A DNA stretch of 64,000 nt from Lachnospiraceae bacterium JLR.KK002 (GCA_036941025.1 JAYMNP010000001.1:2998501-3062500); one strand, 5' to 3'; positions 51,980 through 61,978 are shown, counted from the first letter of the stretch. Translations and numbers: made by a program. Notes: generated from the sequence alone by a model not told the origin.

Positions 51980-54828
51980 ACATTTTCCAGAAAGTCACCA
52001 TAAAGAATCTCAGAGAAAACCGTACCAGGACACTTGTTACCATTGTGGGGATTATACTCTCGGCGGCCATGTTCTCCGCCACCACCATCAGTATTTCCTC
52101 CCTGAGGCACTGTCTGATACAGTCCGCCATTTACGAGGACGGAAGCTGGTACGGCGCTTTCTCGGATATTTCCGCAAAAGACGCGGAAACCCTCCGCTCA
52201 GATAAACAGGTGAGCCAGGCCGTATCCCTGGAACTGCTGGGATACTCGGAACTGAAGGACTGCACCAATGAATCAAAACCCTTTCTTGGCATTTTCGGCA
52301 TACAGGATGATTTTACCGAACTGATGCCCATACATCTTACCGAAGGAAGAATGCCGGAAAACAGCAGCGAACTGCTGATTCCCAATCACCTGTACGCCAA
52401 CGGAGGCATACAGTATAAATTAAACGACAGGCTTGATCTGGAACCTGGAATCCGCAGGGCCGACAACGGGGATATACTGACCAACCATACCATGTATCTG
52501 AACCCTGTCAGCGAAGAATTGTCGGAAAGCAGCCAGGATGACGGGGAGAACAGTCCTGTCTCCGAAGAACTGATTCCCGGTGAAGCCAGAACTTACACGG
52601 TAGTGGGATTTTATGAACGTCCCTCTTTTGAGGATTACGCCGCTCCTGCTTACACAGCTCTGACTATCGGAGAAGGAGACAGCCAGCACCTTTATACCTC
52701 TTATGTGCGCACCGTCTCCGGCAAAAATTCCATGTCCGTTCTGAACGGCCTTTGCGGAAAACTGGAATCCGAACTGTTCGGTTTCGAGGCTAACTATAGT
52801 CTGCTGCGCCTGTATGGATATTCCGGAGAAAGCCGGTATAACAGTGTTCTGTTCGGACTGGCCGGGATTTTGATTGCCATTATCATGTTTGGCTCCATTT
52901 CACTGATTTACAATGCATTTTCCATCTCCGTCAGTGAACGCACCAGACAGTTCGGACTGCTGGCCTCCATCGGAGCCACCCGAAAACAGCTGACGGGAAG
53001 CGTATTATTTGAGGCATTGTTTTTAAGCTGTATCGGTATTCCCCTGGGTATCCTGTCAGGGCTTTTGGGTATCGGCGTCACTTTCTTTTTCACAAAAGAC
53101 ATGATTGCCAGCGTCCTGGGTATTCCCGACGCCGGCAGATACGGATACGAAGCTGCCCGGTTTATCCAGGCACTGGGACCGGCCGGAGAAGTTTCACTGG
53201 AACTGCATCCGTCCTTCCCGGCCCTTGCCCTTGCCATCGGCATTTCCATGCTGACCATACTGATTTCCGCCTGGATTCCTGTAAAACGGGCCGTAAAGAA
53301 ATCAGCCATTGATTCCATCCGCCAGACCGGTGATATTTCCATCCGTCCCGGCAAGGTTAAAACCTCCCGGCTTACGGAAAAACTGTTTGGTTTTGAGGGA
53401 ATGCTGGCAGCCAAAAATTACAAACGCAACCGGAAGAAGTACCGTGCCACGGTAATTTCCCTGTTTTTAAGCATTGCGCTGTTTATATCCGCCAGTAGCT
53501 GGTGCAGTTATCTCACCGATTCCATAAGGGCTGTGCTTTCCGATTCCAGCTATGATATTATTTACCGGCTTCACCCGGAATCCGGCTATTCGGAAGATAC
53601 CCTTATCTCCGAGATGAAGGAAATAAATAATATAAATTCTGCCTTTTACAGCAGCGAGCTGTACTTCACCTGTTCCCTGCCCGCTGCTGCCGTCAGCAAA
53701 GAATACCGGGAATACCGAAAAATGACTGCTGCCCAGCGGGGCGAAACCTGGCTGGAATCTGCACCCCTGCTGACCGAATTTAAACTGATTTTCCTGGAGG
53801 ATGACTTATTTCGCAGTTACCTGAAAGAGCAGAATCTGCCGGAAGCCCCTTATTTTAACGGGGAAAAACCTGCTGCTGTAGCTGTGGATTCCCTGGTGGA
53901 ATACAATGGCCACGACGGAAAATATTACAGCCATTCCCTGTTCTCCGACTCCGGGCATGCCAGTATAAATCTGCACCTGATACGCCAGATGGAAGATTAT
54001 GATTCCGCTTATCTGACCACTGATTCGGCTACCGGAGAACTTCAGTGCAGAAGCTGGAACTATTACAACGAGACAACCGAGACATTTTCACTGGAAGAAA
54101 GCTGCCTGACCATTCCCCTTGCCATAGGAGCCACTGCAACGCAGGCCCCCGCATTATTTGCCTCCGGGAATGATTATCCCCGGCTGTTCTATCCTTACAG
54201 CCTTATGGATGATGTATTTTCCGCTCTGGAGCCTGACACGGAATACTGGAACCTTCCCGGAACTCCGCCCGGCGAACATGTCACCAGAACTCTGTATTTC
54301 CAGTGCGAAAATCACGCGGAAACTTACGAAGCCATGCGCAGTCTCCTGATTTCCAGAGGCCTTCCCACAGACGGTCTGTACGACTATGCAGCCAGCGTGG
54401 AAAGCGACCGGGCCATGATGACTGTTGTAAATGTATTTGCCTTTGGGTTTATCACACTGATTTCCCTGATTGCGGCGGCAAACGTATTTAACACCATTTC
54501 CACCAATATCAATCTGCGGCGGCGGGAGTTTGCCATGCTGAAATCGGTGGGCATGACCCCGAAAGGATTTCAGAAAATGATGAACTTTGAATGTCTGCTC
54601 TACGGGTTTAAGGGGCTGCTCTACGGGCTTCCGGTGTCCTTCCTTGTGACCTGGTACATTTACCATACCATCTCCAACGGACTGAACACCAGCTTCTACA
54701 TTCCCTGGTACAGCATTGCCATCGCAGTGGGCAGCGTGTTCCTGGTGGTGTTTGTGACCATGCTTTACTCCATGAGCAGGATAAAAAAAGGGAATACCAT
54801 TGATGTGCTGAAAAACGAGAATCTGTAG
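51976..54828 (+). CDS. FtsX-family ABC permease (BceB-like, 950 residues)
   Basis: Ten hydrophobic helices are expected: one near residue 20, a large extracytoplasmic loop, three around 280-440, another near 495-520, a second large loop and three near the C-terminus. FtsX-type motifs are ASIGATRKQLTGSVLFEALF and MLKSVGMTPKGFQKMMNFE. At 950 residues it is longer than typical BceB proteins (about 650), with two large extracellular regions. It completes the Bce-like module and is followed by a strong terminator. Confidence 0.88.
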   Translation: MNIFQKVTIKNLRENRTRTLVTIVGIILSAAMFSATTISISSLRHCLIQSAIYEDGSWYGAFSDISAKDAETLRSDKQVSQAVSLELLGYSELKDCTNESKPFLGIFGIQDDFTELMPIHLTEGRMPENSSELLIPNHLYANGGIQYKLNDRLDLEPGIRRADNGDILTNHTMYLNPVSEELSESSQDDGENSPVSEELIPGEARTYTVVGFYERPSFEDYAAPAYTALTIGEGDSQHLYTSYVRTVSGKNSMSVLNGLCGKLESELFGFEANYSLLRLYGYSGESRYNSVLFGLAGILIAIIMFGSISLIYNAFSISVSERTRQFGLLASIGATRKQLTGSVLFEALFLSCIGIPLGILSGLLGIGVTFFFTKDMIASVLGIPDAGRYGYEAARFIQALGPAGEVSLELHPSFPALALAIGISMLTILISAWIPVKRAVKKSAIDSIRQTGDISIRPGKVKTSRLTEKLFGFEGMLAAKNYKRNRKKYRATVISLFLSIALFISASSWCSYLTDSIRAVLSDSSYDIIYRLHPESGYSEDTLISEMKEINNINSAFYSSELYFTCSLPAAAVSKEYREYRKMTAAQRGETWLESAPLLTEFKLIFLEDDLFRSYLKEQNLPEAPYFNGEKPAAVAVDSLVEYNGHDGKYYSHSLFSDSGHASINLHLIRQMEDYDSAYLTTDSATGELQCRSWNYYNETTETFSLEESCLTIPLAIGATATQAPALFASGNDYPRLFYPYSLMDDVFSALEPDTEYWNLPGTPPGEHVTRTLYFQCENHAETYEAMRSLLISRGLPTDGLYDYAASVESDRAMMTVVNVFAFGFITLISLIAAANVFNTISTNINLRRREFAMLKSVGMTPKGFQKMMNFECLLYGFKGLLYGLPVSFLVTWYIYHTISNGLNTSFYIPWYSIAIAVGSVFLVVFVTMLYSMSRIKKGNTIDVLKNENL

Positions 54829-54832
54829 GCTG

Positions 54833-54882
54833 AAAAATCCGTAAAGAATCTTTTGATTTACCGATTCTTTACGGATTTTTCA
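54833..54882 (+). terminator. Terminator of the Bce-like operon
   Basis: AAAAATCCGTAAAGAATC pairs with GATTCTTTACGGATTTTT (18 bases, perfect) around a 12-base loop and ends in a T-run, 5 bases after the permease stop. Confidence 0.9.
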
Positions 54883-54976
54883 TACTTTTAGTATAATGTG
54901 TATTTATTGTTTCTATAATTTATGCAAACTATTTGGGTATACGGTATGATTTTTCAATATACTGCCAACACAGACA

Positions 54977-55032
54977 TTGTATATATTATATGGTATCCAG
55001 ACCATCCGTGTCACACCATATAATATATACAA
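54977..55032. repeat. Perfect 18-base inverted repeat, AT-rich
   Basis: TTGTATATATTATATGGT and its exact complement are separated by 20 bases. No T-run follows on the minus side, where the PBP1A gene ends 23 bases away. Function unknown; the arms might be a binding site, a terminator-like stem or the ends of a decayed element. The rest of 54883-55054 holds nothing recognised. Confidence 0.55.
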
Positions 55033-55054
55033 ACTACATGCTGCATCCCTGCTC

Positions 55055-57139
55055 TTATTCCCCCGCTCCTTCCTGCAAATCCTCCGGCCCCTCGCCCGTA
55101 TCTTCCATCTCATTCTGCAGGCTTTCCAGATATTCCTCGTTATCCAGAGGGGCCCTGCTCTCGTCTATATAGGGCAGGAATTCCACCGGTTCCAGCCCCT
55201 GGTGCACCTGTTCCATAAAGGTGTGCCAGATACTTCCCGGATAGCTGGCTCCGGACAGCCCCGGCAGCTCCCGCGGCATATCATATCCCACCCACACACT
55301 GGTGGTATAATAGCTGGTATAGCCCACGAACCATCCGTCTTTGTTGTCGTTGGTGGTTCCGGTCTTTCCGGCAGAGGGCATATTGCTCAGTGCAAGGCCC
55401 CTGCCGGTCCCCTCCTGTATCACAGACACCAGCATATCCGTCATCATACGGGCCGCGTTCATTTTATAGACGTCCACTTCTTCCGTTTCCGTCTCCAGAA
55501 TCACATTATCTTCCGCATCGGTAATTCTTGTAATACAGGTGGGCTCCCGGAATTTGCCGTCGTGAACCAGGGTGGCATAGCCGGAGGCCATCTCCACCGC
55601 GGATACCCCGTTGGTAAATCCTCCCAGCGCACTGGCTGGCTGATTGTCTTTGGCATCCAGTCTGGAAAACTTCATTTCTTTCAGATAGGAAAGCCCCTCC
55701 TGGGGAGTTATTTCTTCCAGCAGGTTCCAGGCCACAGTGTTTTTGGAAGTCTGCACCGCATACCGCAGGGTAATATCCCCGTCATAATAACCGCTGGAAT
55801 TGGAAGGGCCTTCCTCGGTCCTGACATCCTGCACGATGGTGTCAGGAGTGTACTTTCCCTCCAAAGCCGGCGTATACACAATCAGAGGTTTGATGGCGCT
55901 GCCCGGCTGCCGGAAGCTCTGATACGCCCGGTTCAGAGTATAGCCGGGCAGGTTCTGGTTTCTTCCGCCCACAATGGCTTTTACAAAGCCTGTATGATTG
56001 TCAATGCACACAGCAGAGCCCTGCAATGCATAAATGCCTTCTTCGTTCTGCTCCGTAAATTCTGCCAGTCCGTTATCCACCGCATCCTGAAGCTGCTGCT
56101 GCATATCCAGATCAATGGAAGTATAAATCCGGTACCCTTCCGTATAGAGATTCTTCTGGCATTCCCCGTACAGCGCGTCGTATTCTTCCTTATATTTTGC
56201 CTTTTCCTCCTCCGAGGAAAATTCCGTCCGGAATTTAAAGCCCTGCTGCTGCATGAGCGCCCGGATGGCACAGTGGTATGTGTAGGTTTCCACATAGTCG
56301 TTTTTCGTCTTTTCCGGCCGGTTCAGGGTAATTGGTTCCGTCCTGGCCTGCTGACAGGTGGTCTGGCTGATTTTCCCGTCCTCTAACATCTGGTGCAGAA
56401 TCCTGTCCCGCCGCTTCATGGTATTATCTATATTGGTCACCGGGTCATACAGGCTGGGATTGTTGGGAATGGCGCACAGAAAAGCAATCTGAGACAGGGA
56501 AAGATCCCTGGCGTCCTTATTAAAATACCCTCTGCCGGCCGCCTGTATTCCGTAATAGCCATTTCCAAAATATACGTTATTCAGATAAAATTCCATAATT
56601 TTATCCTTGCTGTACACCTTTTCCAGGCCCACCGCAATGAACATTTCCTCTATCTTACGTTCCCAGGTGCGCTCCTGGGTCAGAAAAATCAGTTTGGAAA
56701 GCTGCTGGGTAATGGTACTTCCTCCCTGGGTTACCTCTCCGTTTTCTATCATGGCTTTGGCCGCCCGCATAATGGCTTTTACGTCAATACCGTTATGGCG
56801 GTAAAATTTCTTGTCTTCAATGCTGATCATGGCCGCCACCGCATAAGCCGGAATCTCTTCATATTCCAGATAATATACGTCCTTTTCACCCTTAAGTGTG
56901 GAAATCAGCTTTCCGTTGGTATCGTACACCAGACTGGTCTGTACGGAGCGGAAAGTAGCTTCGCTGGATTTCTGCACAAGCATTCTGGCTTCCTGCTGCA
57001 ATGCGCTCACCTTCCGGGCATAGCCACCGTAATAATACCAGGCCATAGCCCCTGCCACCAGCAGAAGCAGCAGCATCTGGAGTTTTGCAAAAAACCAGAA
57101 TACACGGTATTTCTTCTTTTTTTTCTTCTTTTTACTCAT
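55055..57139 (-). CDS. Class A penicillin-binding protein (PBP1A type)
   Basis: Bifunctional peptidoglycan synthase of 694 residues. A lysine-rich N-terminus (MSKKKKKKKK) and one membrane helix (about 12-36) anchor it. The GT51 glycosyltransferase has SIEDKKFYRHNGID (Glu108) and QGGSTITQQL. The transpeptidase has the three motifs PGSAIKPL (SxxK), TSKNTVAWN (SxN) and SAGKTGTT (KTG). The C-terminal tail is acidic (EMEDTGEGPEDLQEGAGE). Confidence 0.95.
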   Translation of the reverse strand: MSKKKKKKKKYRVFWFFAKLQMLLLLLVAGAMAWYYYGGYARKVSALQQEARMLVQKSSEATFRSVQTSLVYDTNGKLISTLKGEKDVYYLEYEEIPAYAVAAMISIEDKKFYRHNGIDVKAIMRAAKAMIENGEVTQGGSTITQQLSKLIFLTQERTWERKIEEMFIAVGLEKVYSKDKIMEFYLNNVYFGNGYYGIQAAGRGYFNKDARDLSLSQIAFLCAIPNNPSLYDPVTNIDNTMKRRDRILHQMLEDGKISQTTCQQARTEPITLNRPEKTKNDYVETYTYHCAIRALMQQQGFKFRTEFSSEEEKAKYKEEYDALYGECQKNLYTEGYRIYTSIDLDMQQQLQDAVDNGLAEFTEQNEEGIYALQGSAVCIDNHTGFVKAIVGGRNQNLPGYTLNRAYQSFRQPGSAIKPLIVYTPALEGKYTPDTIVQDVRTEEGPSNSSGYYDGDITLRYAVQTSKNTVAWNLLEEITPQEGLSYLKEMKFSRLDAKDNQPASALGGFTNGVSAVEMASGYATLVHDGKFREPTCITRITDAEDNVILETETEEVDVYKMNAARMMTDMLVSVIQEGTGRGLALSNMPSAGKTGTTNDNKDGWFVGYTSYYTTSVWVGYDMPRELPGLSGASYPGSIWHTFMEQVHQGLEPVEFLPYIDESRAPLDNEEYLESLQNEMEDTGEGPEDLQEGAGE

Positions 57140-57160
57140 AGTCTGTCCTGTTTTCTGTCT

Positions 57161-58813
57161 TTATCTGCTCAGCATAATTTTTCCAAAAGGGATTCCCTGC
57201 CGTTCCAAAATCTCCATTTCACGTTTCTGACAGGTGAACAGGAAAATCTGTCCATTCTGCCTTCCCAGCCATTTCATGGCCCCTTCCAGACGTTTTTCAT
57301 CAAAAGCTGCAAATACCTCGTCCAGCAGCACCGGCATGGACTCCTCTCTGGTCAGAAATCCTCCTGCTCCCATCCGCAGCGCCACGTACATCTGCTCCAT
57401 GGTTCCCCGGCTGAGCTGCCAGGGATACAGCCTGCGTTTTCCCGCTGTGGCCACCAGGTTCATCTGAGCGTCCATACCGATTTTTCTGTATGTCCCGTTG
57501 GTCAGCTCAGACAGAATTTCAGACATTTCCTGCTCCATCCTGGCTCTGGTATCCTGATACGTCTCCTGAGACAGTTGTTCCAGCGTCCGGAGCGCCAGCT
57601 CATATGCCCGAACCTGACGTTCATACTCCTGCTCTTCTTCTGAGGGAATCCTCCATTCCCGCCGTTCTTCCTGCAGATTCATCAGCTCCGCCTGTTTTTC
57701 CAGAAGCTGGATTTGCAGCAGTTCTTCCACCGCCTGTTTCCGGGCCTGCTTTTCCTGCTGCTCTTTGTACCGCTGCTGTTCCCGCTCCATGGAGGTATAC
57801 TGGTTCCGTTCTCTGGCTTCCTCCTCCTGCTGTCTGCGCAGCAGTTTCAGATTCCTGGATTTCTTATGCCAGAACCACATGCCCGTACAGCCCAAAAGAA
57901 ACAGTATACACAGGGCCGCTTCCAGAATAATCCATCCAGGGGCGGCGCCCTGAAACAGGCCGTGAGCCAGTCCGTTCCAGATTCCTGCACCTGCTGCCGC
58001 CAGTATCAGAAACAGAGAAAAGGCAAAACGCATCTTATAATCCTTCTGCTGTTTCTGCTGACGGATATCCCGCAGATATTCTGCCATCTGATTGGTGTCA
58101 TGTTCCGGGGGAATGATTTCATCCGGCCTGTGCATAAGACCTTTGTAACCGTCATTTTTCTGCTTTTTCAGCTGCTCCACATCTTTTTTCAGCAGTTTTT
58201 CTTCCAACAGCAGTTTTTCCTCCCGGTTCTTCCGTTCTTCCTTCTTCTCCTGCAGCTTCTGTCTGGCTTTCTCCTGTCTGGCTTTCAACCGTTTCCGGGC
58301 GCCGGTCAGATCCACGCCCCCTTCCTGCCCCAGAGATGCATTTACAAAATAATTCTGAAGAATATCCGAGAATTCCCGGTCTGTTTCCACCTCTGCCTGC
58401 CGGATACAGAAAGTGTTTTCATAGGTTTCCTTTTTCATGCCTCCCAGAAGCATTTCCAGGTCGCCCTGTTCCACGGAAAGTTCTTCCAGATCCCGCTCAT
58501 TTACCAGTTTTACAGAGGGCTCCTTATGGTAAAAATTCCGTTCCAGAAAAAATGGTTTTCCATCTACCGTAAATTTCAGGCCGCCTGAATAACTGGAGCT
58601 GTCGTTCCAGGGTTCATATTGACGGTAGCTGTCATTCTGGCTTCCCGGCCCCTTCTGCTTCTCTATCCCGAACAACATGCCCGTGATAAACTGCTGCAGG
58701 GTGGATTTTCCCGTTTCATTTTCCCCGTAAATCACATTAATGCCCGAAAGGGGCCGGATATTGATATTATGGAGTTTTCCAAAATTTTTTATCTGAATTT
58801 CTGTAATCTTCAT
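57161..58813 (-). CDS. YhaN/SbcC-like AAA ATPase
   Basis: 550 residues with a RecF/SMC-type ATPase split by a coiled coil. Walker A GENETGKST is at about residue 32, the coiled coil fills about 160-400 (rich in Glu, Lys, Gln and Arg), and the ABC signature QLSRGTMEQMY and Walker B MPVLLDEVFAAFDE lie near the end. Two hydrophobic helices around residues 263-319 are unusual for SbcC and match YhaN-type proteins. It overlaps the SbcD-like gene by 4 bases (ATGA), so the two are a nuclease-ATPase pair. Confidence 0.85.
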   Translation of the reverse strand: MKITEIQIKNFGKLHNINIRPLSGINVIYGENETGKSTLQQFITGMLFGIEKQKGPGSQNDSYRQYEPWNDSSSYSGGLKFTVDGKPFFLERNFYHKEPSVKLVNERDLEELSVEQGDLEMLLGGMKKETYENTFCIRQAEVETDREFSDILQNYFVNASLGQEGGVDLTGARKRLKARQEKARQKLQEKKEERKNREEKLLLEEKLLKKDVEQLKKQKNDGYKGLMHRPDEIIPPEHDTNQMAEYLRDIRQQKQQKDYKMRFAFSLFLILAAAGAGIWNGLAHGLFQGAAPGWIILEAALCILFLLGCTGMWFWHKKSRNLKLLRRQQEEEARERNQYTSMEREQQRYKEQQEKQARKQAVEELLQIQLLEKQAELMNLQEERREWRIPSEEEQEYERQVRAYELALRTLEQLSQETYQDTRARMEQEMSEILSELTNGTYRKIGMDAQMNLVATAGKRRLYPWQLSRGTMEQMYVALRMGAGGFLTREESMPVLLDEVFAAFDEKRLEGAMKWLGRQNGQIFLFTCQKREMEILERQGIPFGKIMLSR

Positions 58814-59856
58814 TCTGCCAACAAAGCCTCCACACCATAGTATAATGCTTTTCGGGTAATTTCATCCTGCGGCAGCTCCTCCAGAGTCTCAATATACCTT
58901 CCCGGAATCTGTTCTTTATACCGCTGTTTCAACTGCCGGAAATCATAATCCGGCCGGCACCGGTCCATAACCTGAACCACCCGCTCCATATGCTCCAGAG
59001 CCTCTGTGTCAATGGAATTGTCCTGATTGCCGGAACCTGTGAGCACCAGCCGGAATAGCTGATGGGACGGCGCTTTTCTTATCTGTTCCGCCAGCACATC
59101 CTGCAGAGCCTCCCTGGTGGTTTCCTCGCTTACTTTCAGATTCATGGAAACATATTCACAATAACGGATGGGACAGAATGTGACGCTGCATGCGCCCTTT
59201 TCCAGTTCTCCCATAAAATATCCATGCTCACCCATATCGCCGGCCTCCACCGGCTGCAAAGCCCCTGCCATCACTGCCTTATGTCCTGTTATCTGCATGG
59301 GTTTGTGCAGATGGCCCAGAGCCACATAGTCAAACGCCATGCGTTCCAGCTCATTTACCTGGAAGGGCATATGTTCCTCGTCGCCTCCATGAGCCAGAAG
59401 GATATTGCAGTAATCGTCCTTTTTCAGCATCATGCCCTGAAAGGGATTTTCATAAACATTCCGGTGATGATAGCTCAGTCCGTATACTCTGGTACAAAGC
59501 CCCTCCAGTTCCACATAGTCCACTTTTTCTTCTTTCAGAAAATGTACATTTTCTCCCCAGGGAAAGGCGCCGTAATAAGAATAATCGCTGAGATACTCAT
59601 GCTCCCCGGCTATCATGACCACCTGGGTCTGGGGAATTCTGGAAAACTGGTAATTTACTTCTTTTAAATCCCGCAGCAGGGGATGACGATGAAACAAATC
59701 TCCGGCTATCAGAAGAAGCTGCACCTGTTCTTCTCCGGCTTTGGTAATCACATCCGCAAAAGCCTGCCAGCTGTGCTGTTCCCGGTCCTTTCCCCAGGGT
59801 TTGTCCTTATCCGGTTTTGCCCCCAGATGTACATCTGCTATATGAATGAACTTCAT
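58810..59856 (-). CDS. Metallophosphoesterase, SbcD/YhaO type
   Basis: DNA exonuclease-like phosphoesterase of 348 residues. Motifs are IHIADVHLGA (DxH), LLIAGDLFHRHPLL (GDxxH), MIAGEHEY (GNH/E-like), LLAHGGD and ALGHLHKPM (GHxH). A start at 59895 is possible but AAGGAG supports the ATG at 59856. Probably acts with the overlapping ATPase in DNA end processing. A MITE-like element lies 31 bases upstream of its start. Confidence 0.9.
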   Translation of the reverse strand: MKFIHIADVHLGAKPDKDKPWGKDREQHSWQAFADVITKAGEEQVQLLLIAGDLFHRHPLLRDLKEVNYQFSRIPQTQVVMIAGEHEYLSDYSYYGAFPWGENVHFLKEEKVDYVELEGLCTRVYGLSYHHRNVYENPFQGMMLKKDDYCNILLAHGGDEEHMPFQVNELERMAFDYVALGHLHKPMQITGHKAVMAGALQPVEAGDMGEHGYFMGELEKGACSVTFCPIRYCEYVSMNLKVSEETTREALQDVLAEQIRKAPSHQLFRLVLTGSGNQDNSIDTEALEHMERVVQVMDRCRPDYDFRQLKQRYKEQIPGRYIETLEELPQDEITRKALYYGVEALLAE

Positions 59857-59887
59857 AAAATCTTTCTCCTTATCGGTAAATCTCATC

Positions 59888-60006
59888 TCAGGCAATTGCG
59901 AAATTATCCAATTTCAAAATTTCATGTACAATTACCACAGTTGCTTTTAAATATTTTCCGAATTGTACATGAAACTTGTACAATTATTAAATTTCGCAAT
60001 TACCTG
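59888..60006. mobile_element. MITE-like element, copy 2
   Basis: CAGGCAATTGCGAAATT at 59889 and AATTTCGCAATTACCTG at 60006 form near-perfect terminal inverted repeats, with inner arms ATTTCATGTACAATT and AATTGTACATGAAA. The flanks are duplicated: AAATCTCATC at 59878-59887 and again at 60007-60016, a 10-base direct repeat. This is direct evidence of insertion by a transposase. No coding sequence inside. Confidence 0.85.
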
Positions 60007-60050
60007 AAATCTCATCCGCCGCCGGCGGAATTCCCGCCTGGCAGAATTTT

Positions 60051-60755
60051 TTACATAACCAGGTCTTTCACAACTTCTCCGGCAAGTATCAGCCCCGCTG
60101 CCGGAGGCACAAAAGCAGTGCTTCCCGGTATTATTTTTCCGGATTCGTCGGATATCCTTACCTGAGGCTGCCTGGGCTCCTCTCTGGAATAAACGGTCTT
60201 CAATTTCCGGACGCCCCTCTTTTTCAGTTCCCGGCGCATAACCCGCGCCAGAGGGCAGACAGAAGTATCATAGATATCTGCCACCTCAAACCGCCAGGGC
60301 TCCAGCTTATTGCCTGCACCCATACTGGAAATGACGGGAACGCCGGCCTCCTCTGCTCTCATCACCAGCTCGATTTTGGCTGTTACCGTATCTACAGCAT
60401 CCACCACATAGTCGTATGCCCTGAAATCAAATTCTTCCGCTGTTTCCGGCAGAAAAAAGCAATTGTGGACCGTTACCTCTGCTCTGGGATTGATTTCCAG
60501 AATCCGTTCTTTCATAACCTGTGTTTTATATTTTCCCAGCGTTTTTGTTGTGGCAATAATCTGCCGGTTCATATTGGAAATGCTGACCACGTCCCTGTCC
60601 GTCAGTTCCAGATGTCCCACGCCGCTTCTTGCCAGAGCTTCCGCCGCATAACCGCCCACACCGCCGATACCGAAAACCGCCACCCTGGAGCCGGCCAGTT
60701 TTTCCAGCGCCGCTTCTCCAAGAAGCAGTCCGGTCCGCATAAATCTTTCTTCCAT
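60051..60755 (-). CDS. tcdA: TcdA/ThiF-family tRNA threonylcarbamoyladenosine dehydratase
   Basis: E1-like ATP-dependent enzyme of about 234 residues from the ATG at 60755 (AGGAGG before it), that cyclises ct6A in tRNA. The nucleotide-binding motif is VAVFGIGGVGGYAAEALARSG, adenylate-contact residues occur in DRDVVSISNMNRQ, and the region YDTSVCPLARVMRRELKKRG is typical of TcdA. Upstream codons to 60815 lack similarity. TcdA is favoured over MoeB/ThiF by length and the absence of zinc cysteines. Confidence 0.88.
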   Translation of the reverse strand: MEERFMRTGLLLGEAALEKLAGSRVAVFGIGGVGGYAAEALARSGVGHLELTDRDVVSISNMNRQIIATTKTLGKYKTQVMKERILEINPRAEVTVHNCFFLPETAEEFDFRAYDYVVDAVDTVTAKIELVMRAEEAGVPVISSMGAGNKLEPWRFEVADIYDTSVCPLARVMRRELKKRGVRKLKTVYSREEPRQPQVRISDESGKIIPGSTAFVPPAAGLILAGEVVKDLVM

Positions 60756-60964
60756 ATGCTTCCTCCTTCCGGCAGCCTGTAACGTCATTTTCCGCTGATT
60801 TATATTTCGAAACATTTCTTTCTTATTTTACACTTTTGAGAGAGAATATACAAGGATATGTTGCATTCCCCTTTCTATTACGCGCAATATCATGTATAAT
60901 AAAAGCCGGGTGGTATAGATAACGGGGAACATGAACGGATTTTCGATACAAAAGGAGTGGGATT

Positions 60965-61531
60965 ATGAAAAAAGAATATCGTGAAGCAATTGAAGATTCT
61001 CATGTCATTGCAGCCGTAAATACGTTTGACGGCCTGGAAAAGGCTCTGACCTGCGAAAGCCATATTATTTTTATTCTGTTCGGGGATATCTGCAATATTT
61101 CTGAAATTGTGGCAAAAGTAAAAGCTGCCGGCAAACTGGCTGTCATCCATATCGACCTGATTACCGGTCTGGCTTCCAAAGAAATTGCTGTGGATTTCAT
61201 CAGACAGCGCACAGAAGCCGACGGCATTATATCCACCAAACCCGGATTAATAAAATATGCGGCCAGATTATCTTTATTCACGGTACTCCGCTTTTTCGTC
61301 ATTGATTCTCTGGCTCTTTCCAATATTGAACGGCAGCTTCAGAACGTCCGGCCGGATGTAATTGAGATACTTCCTGCCCTGATGCCCCGGATTCTCAGCA
61401 AAATCTGTCGTATGGCCAGTGTGCCTGTGATTACCGGCGGTCTTGTAGACGATAAAGACGATGTGATTTCCATGCTTTCCGCCGGAGCTGCCTGCGTATC
61501 CTCTACCAGTGAGGAAATCTGGCAGTTATAA
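60965..61531 (+). CDS. glpP: GlpP-family glycerol-3-phosphate antiterminator
   Basis: 188-residue RNA-binding regulator that in Bacillus acts with glycerol-3-phosphate on a leader terminator of glycerol genes. Family features are IIFILFGDICNISEIV, VIHIDLITGLASKE, DGIISTKPGLIKYA and the ending MASVPVITGGLVDDKDDVISMLSAGA. AAAGGAG precedes the ATG. No glycerol gene is adjacent; the dha cluster lies about 40 kb away in the window. Confidence 0.93.
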   Translation: MKKEYREAIEDSHVIAAVNTFDGLEKALTCESHIIFILFGDICNISEIVAKVKAAGKLAVIHIDLITGLASKEIAVDFIRQRTEADGIISTKPGLIKYAARLSLFTVLRFFVIDSLALSNIERQLQNVRPDVIEILPALMPRILSKICRMASVPVITGGLVDDKDDVISMLSAGAACVSSTSEEIWQL

Positions 61532-61605
61532 ATTCAGAGGATTGTATCACTCACCATTTTCAGCATTTCATGTACAATGTACGGAATTAAGGAGGTGATT
61601 TCTGC

Positions 61606-61968
61606 ATGAACAGTGAAAATCAGCCCCTGGCTCATTCTCATGACCAGTCTCATAGCCATGACCAGGAACAGGCTCATTCTCATGACCGGTCTCATTCCCA
61701 TGTGCACACTCACGAACAGACTCAGGCCGTGCTGAACCGCATGTCCCGTGCCATCGGCCATATGGAGGCGGTAAAACGGATGGTGGAAGACGGCAGGGAC
61801 TGCAGTGAAGTACTGATACAGATTGCTGCTGTTCGTTCTGCCATCAACAACATTGGAAAACTGATTCTGGAAGACCATATCTCCCACTGTATTGTGGATG
61901 CTGTAGAGCATGGGGACAGCCAGGCTCTGGAAGACCTGAAAAATGCCATTGAGCAGTTTGTCAAATAA
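61606..61968 (+). CDS. csoR: CsoR-family copper repressor with His-rich N-terminal tail
   Basis: 120-residue helical repressor. Residues 41-118 match CsoR, and Cys66, His91 and Cys95 stand at the spacing of the CsoR copper site (C-X24-H-X3-C). The first 36 residues are an added tail with eleven histidines (HSHD repeats), not typical of the family, which could bind extra metal. AAGGAGGTG precedes the ATG. No copper exporter is next to it, so the regulated gene is elsewhere. Confidence 0.88.
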   Translation: MNSENQPLAHSHDQSHSHDQEQAHSHDRSHSHVHTHEQTQAVLNRMSRAIGHMEAVKRMVEDGRDCSEVLIQIAAVRSAINNIGKLILEDHISHCIVDAVEHGDSQALEDLKNAIEQFVK

Positions 61969-61978
61969 AAATATGGGA

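Noticed and set aside
61555..61585. Fourth MITE copy (ATTTCATGTACAATGTA)
   Set aside because: Only a short subterminal-like match; no terminal repeats or flanking duplication.
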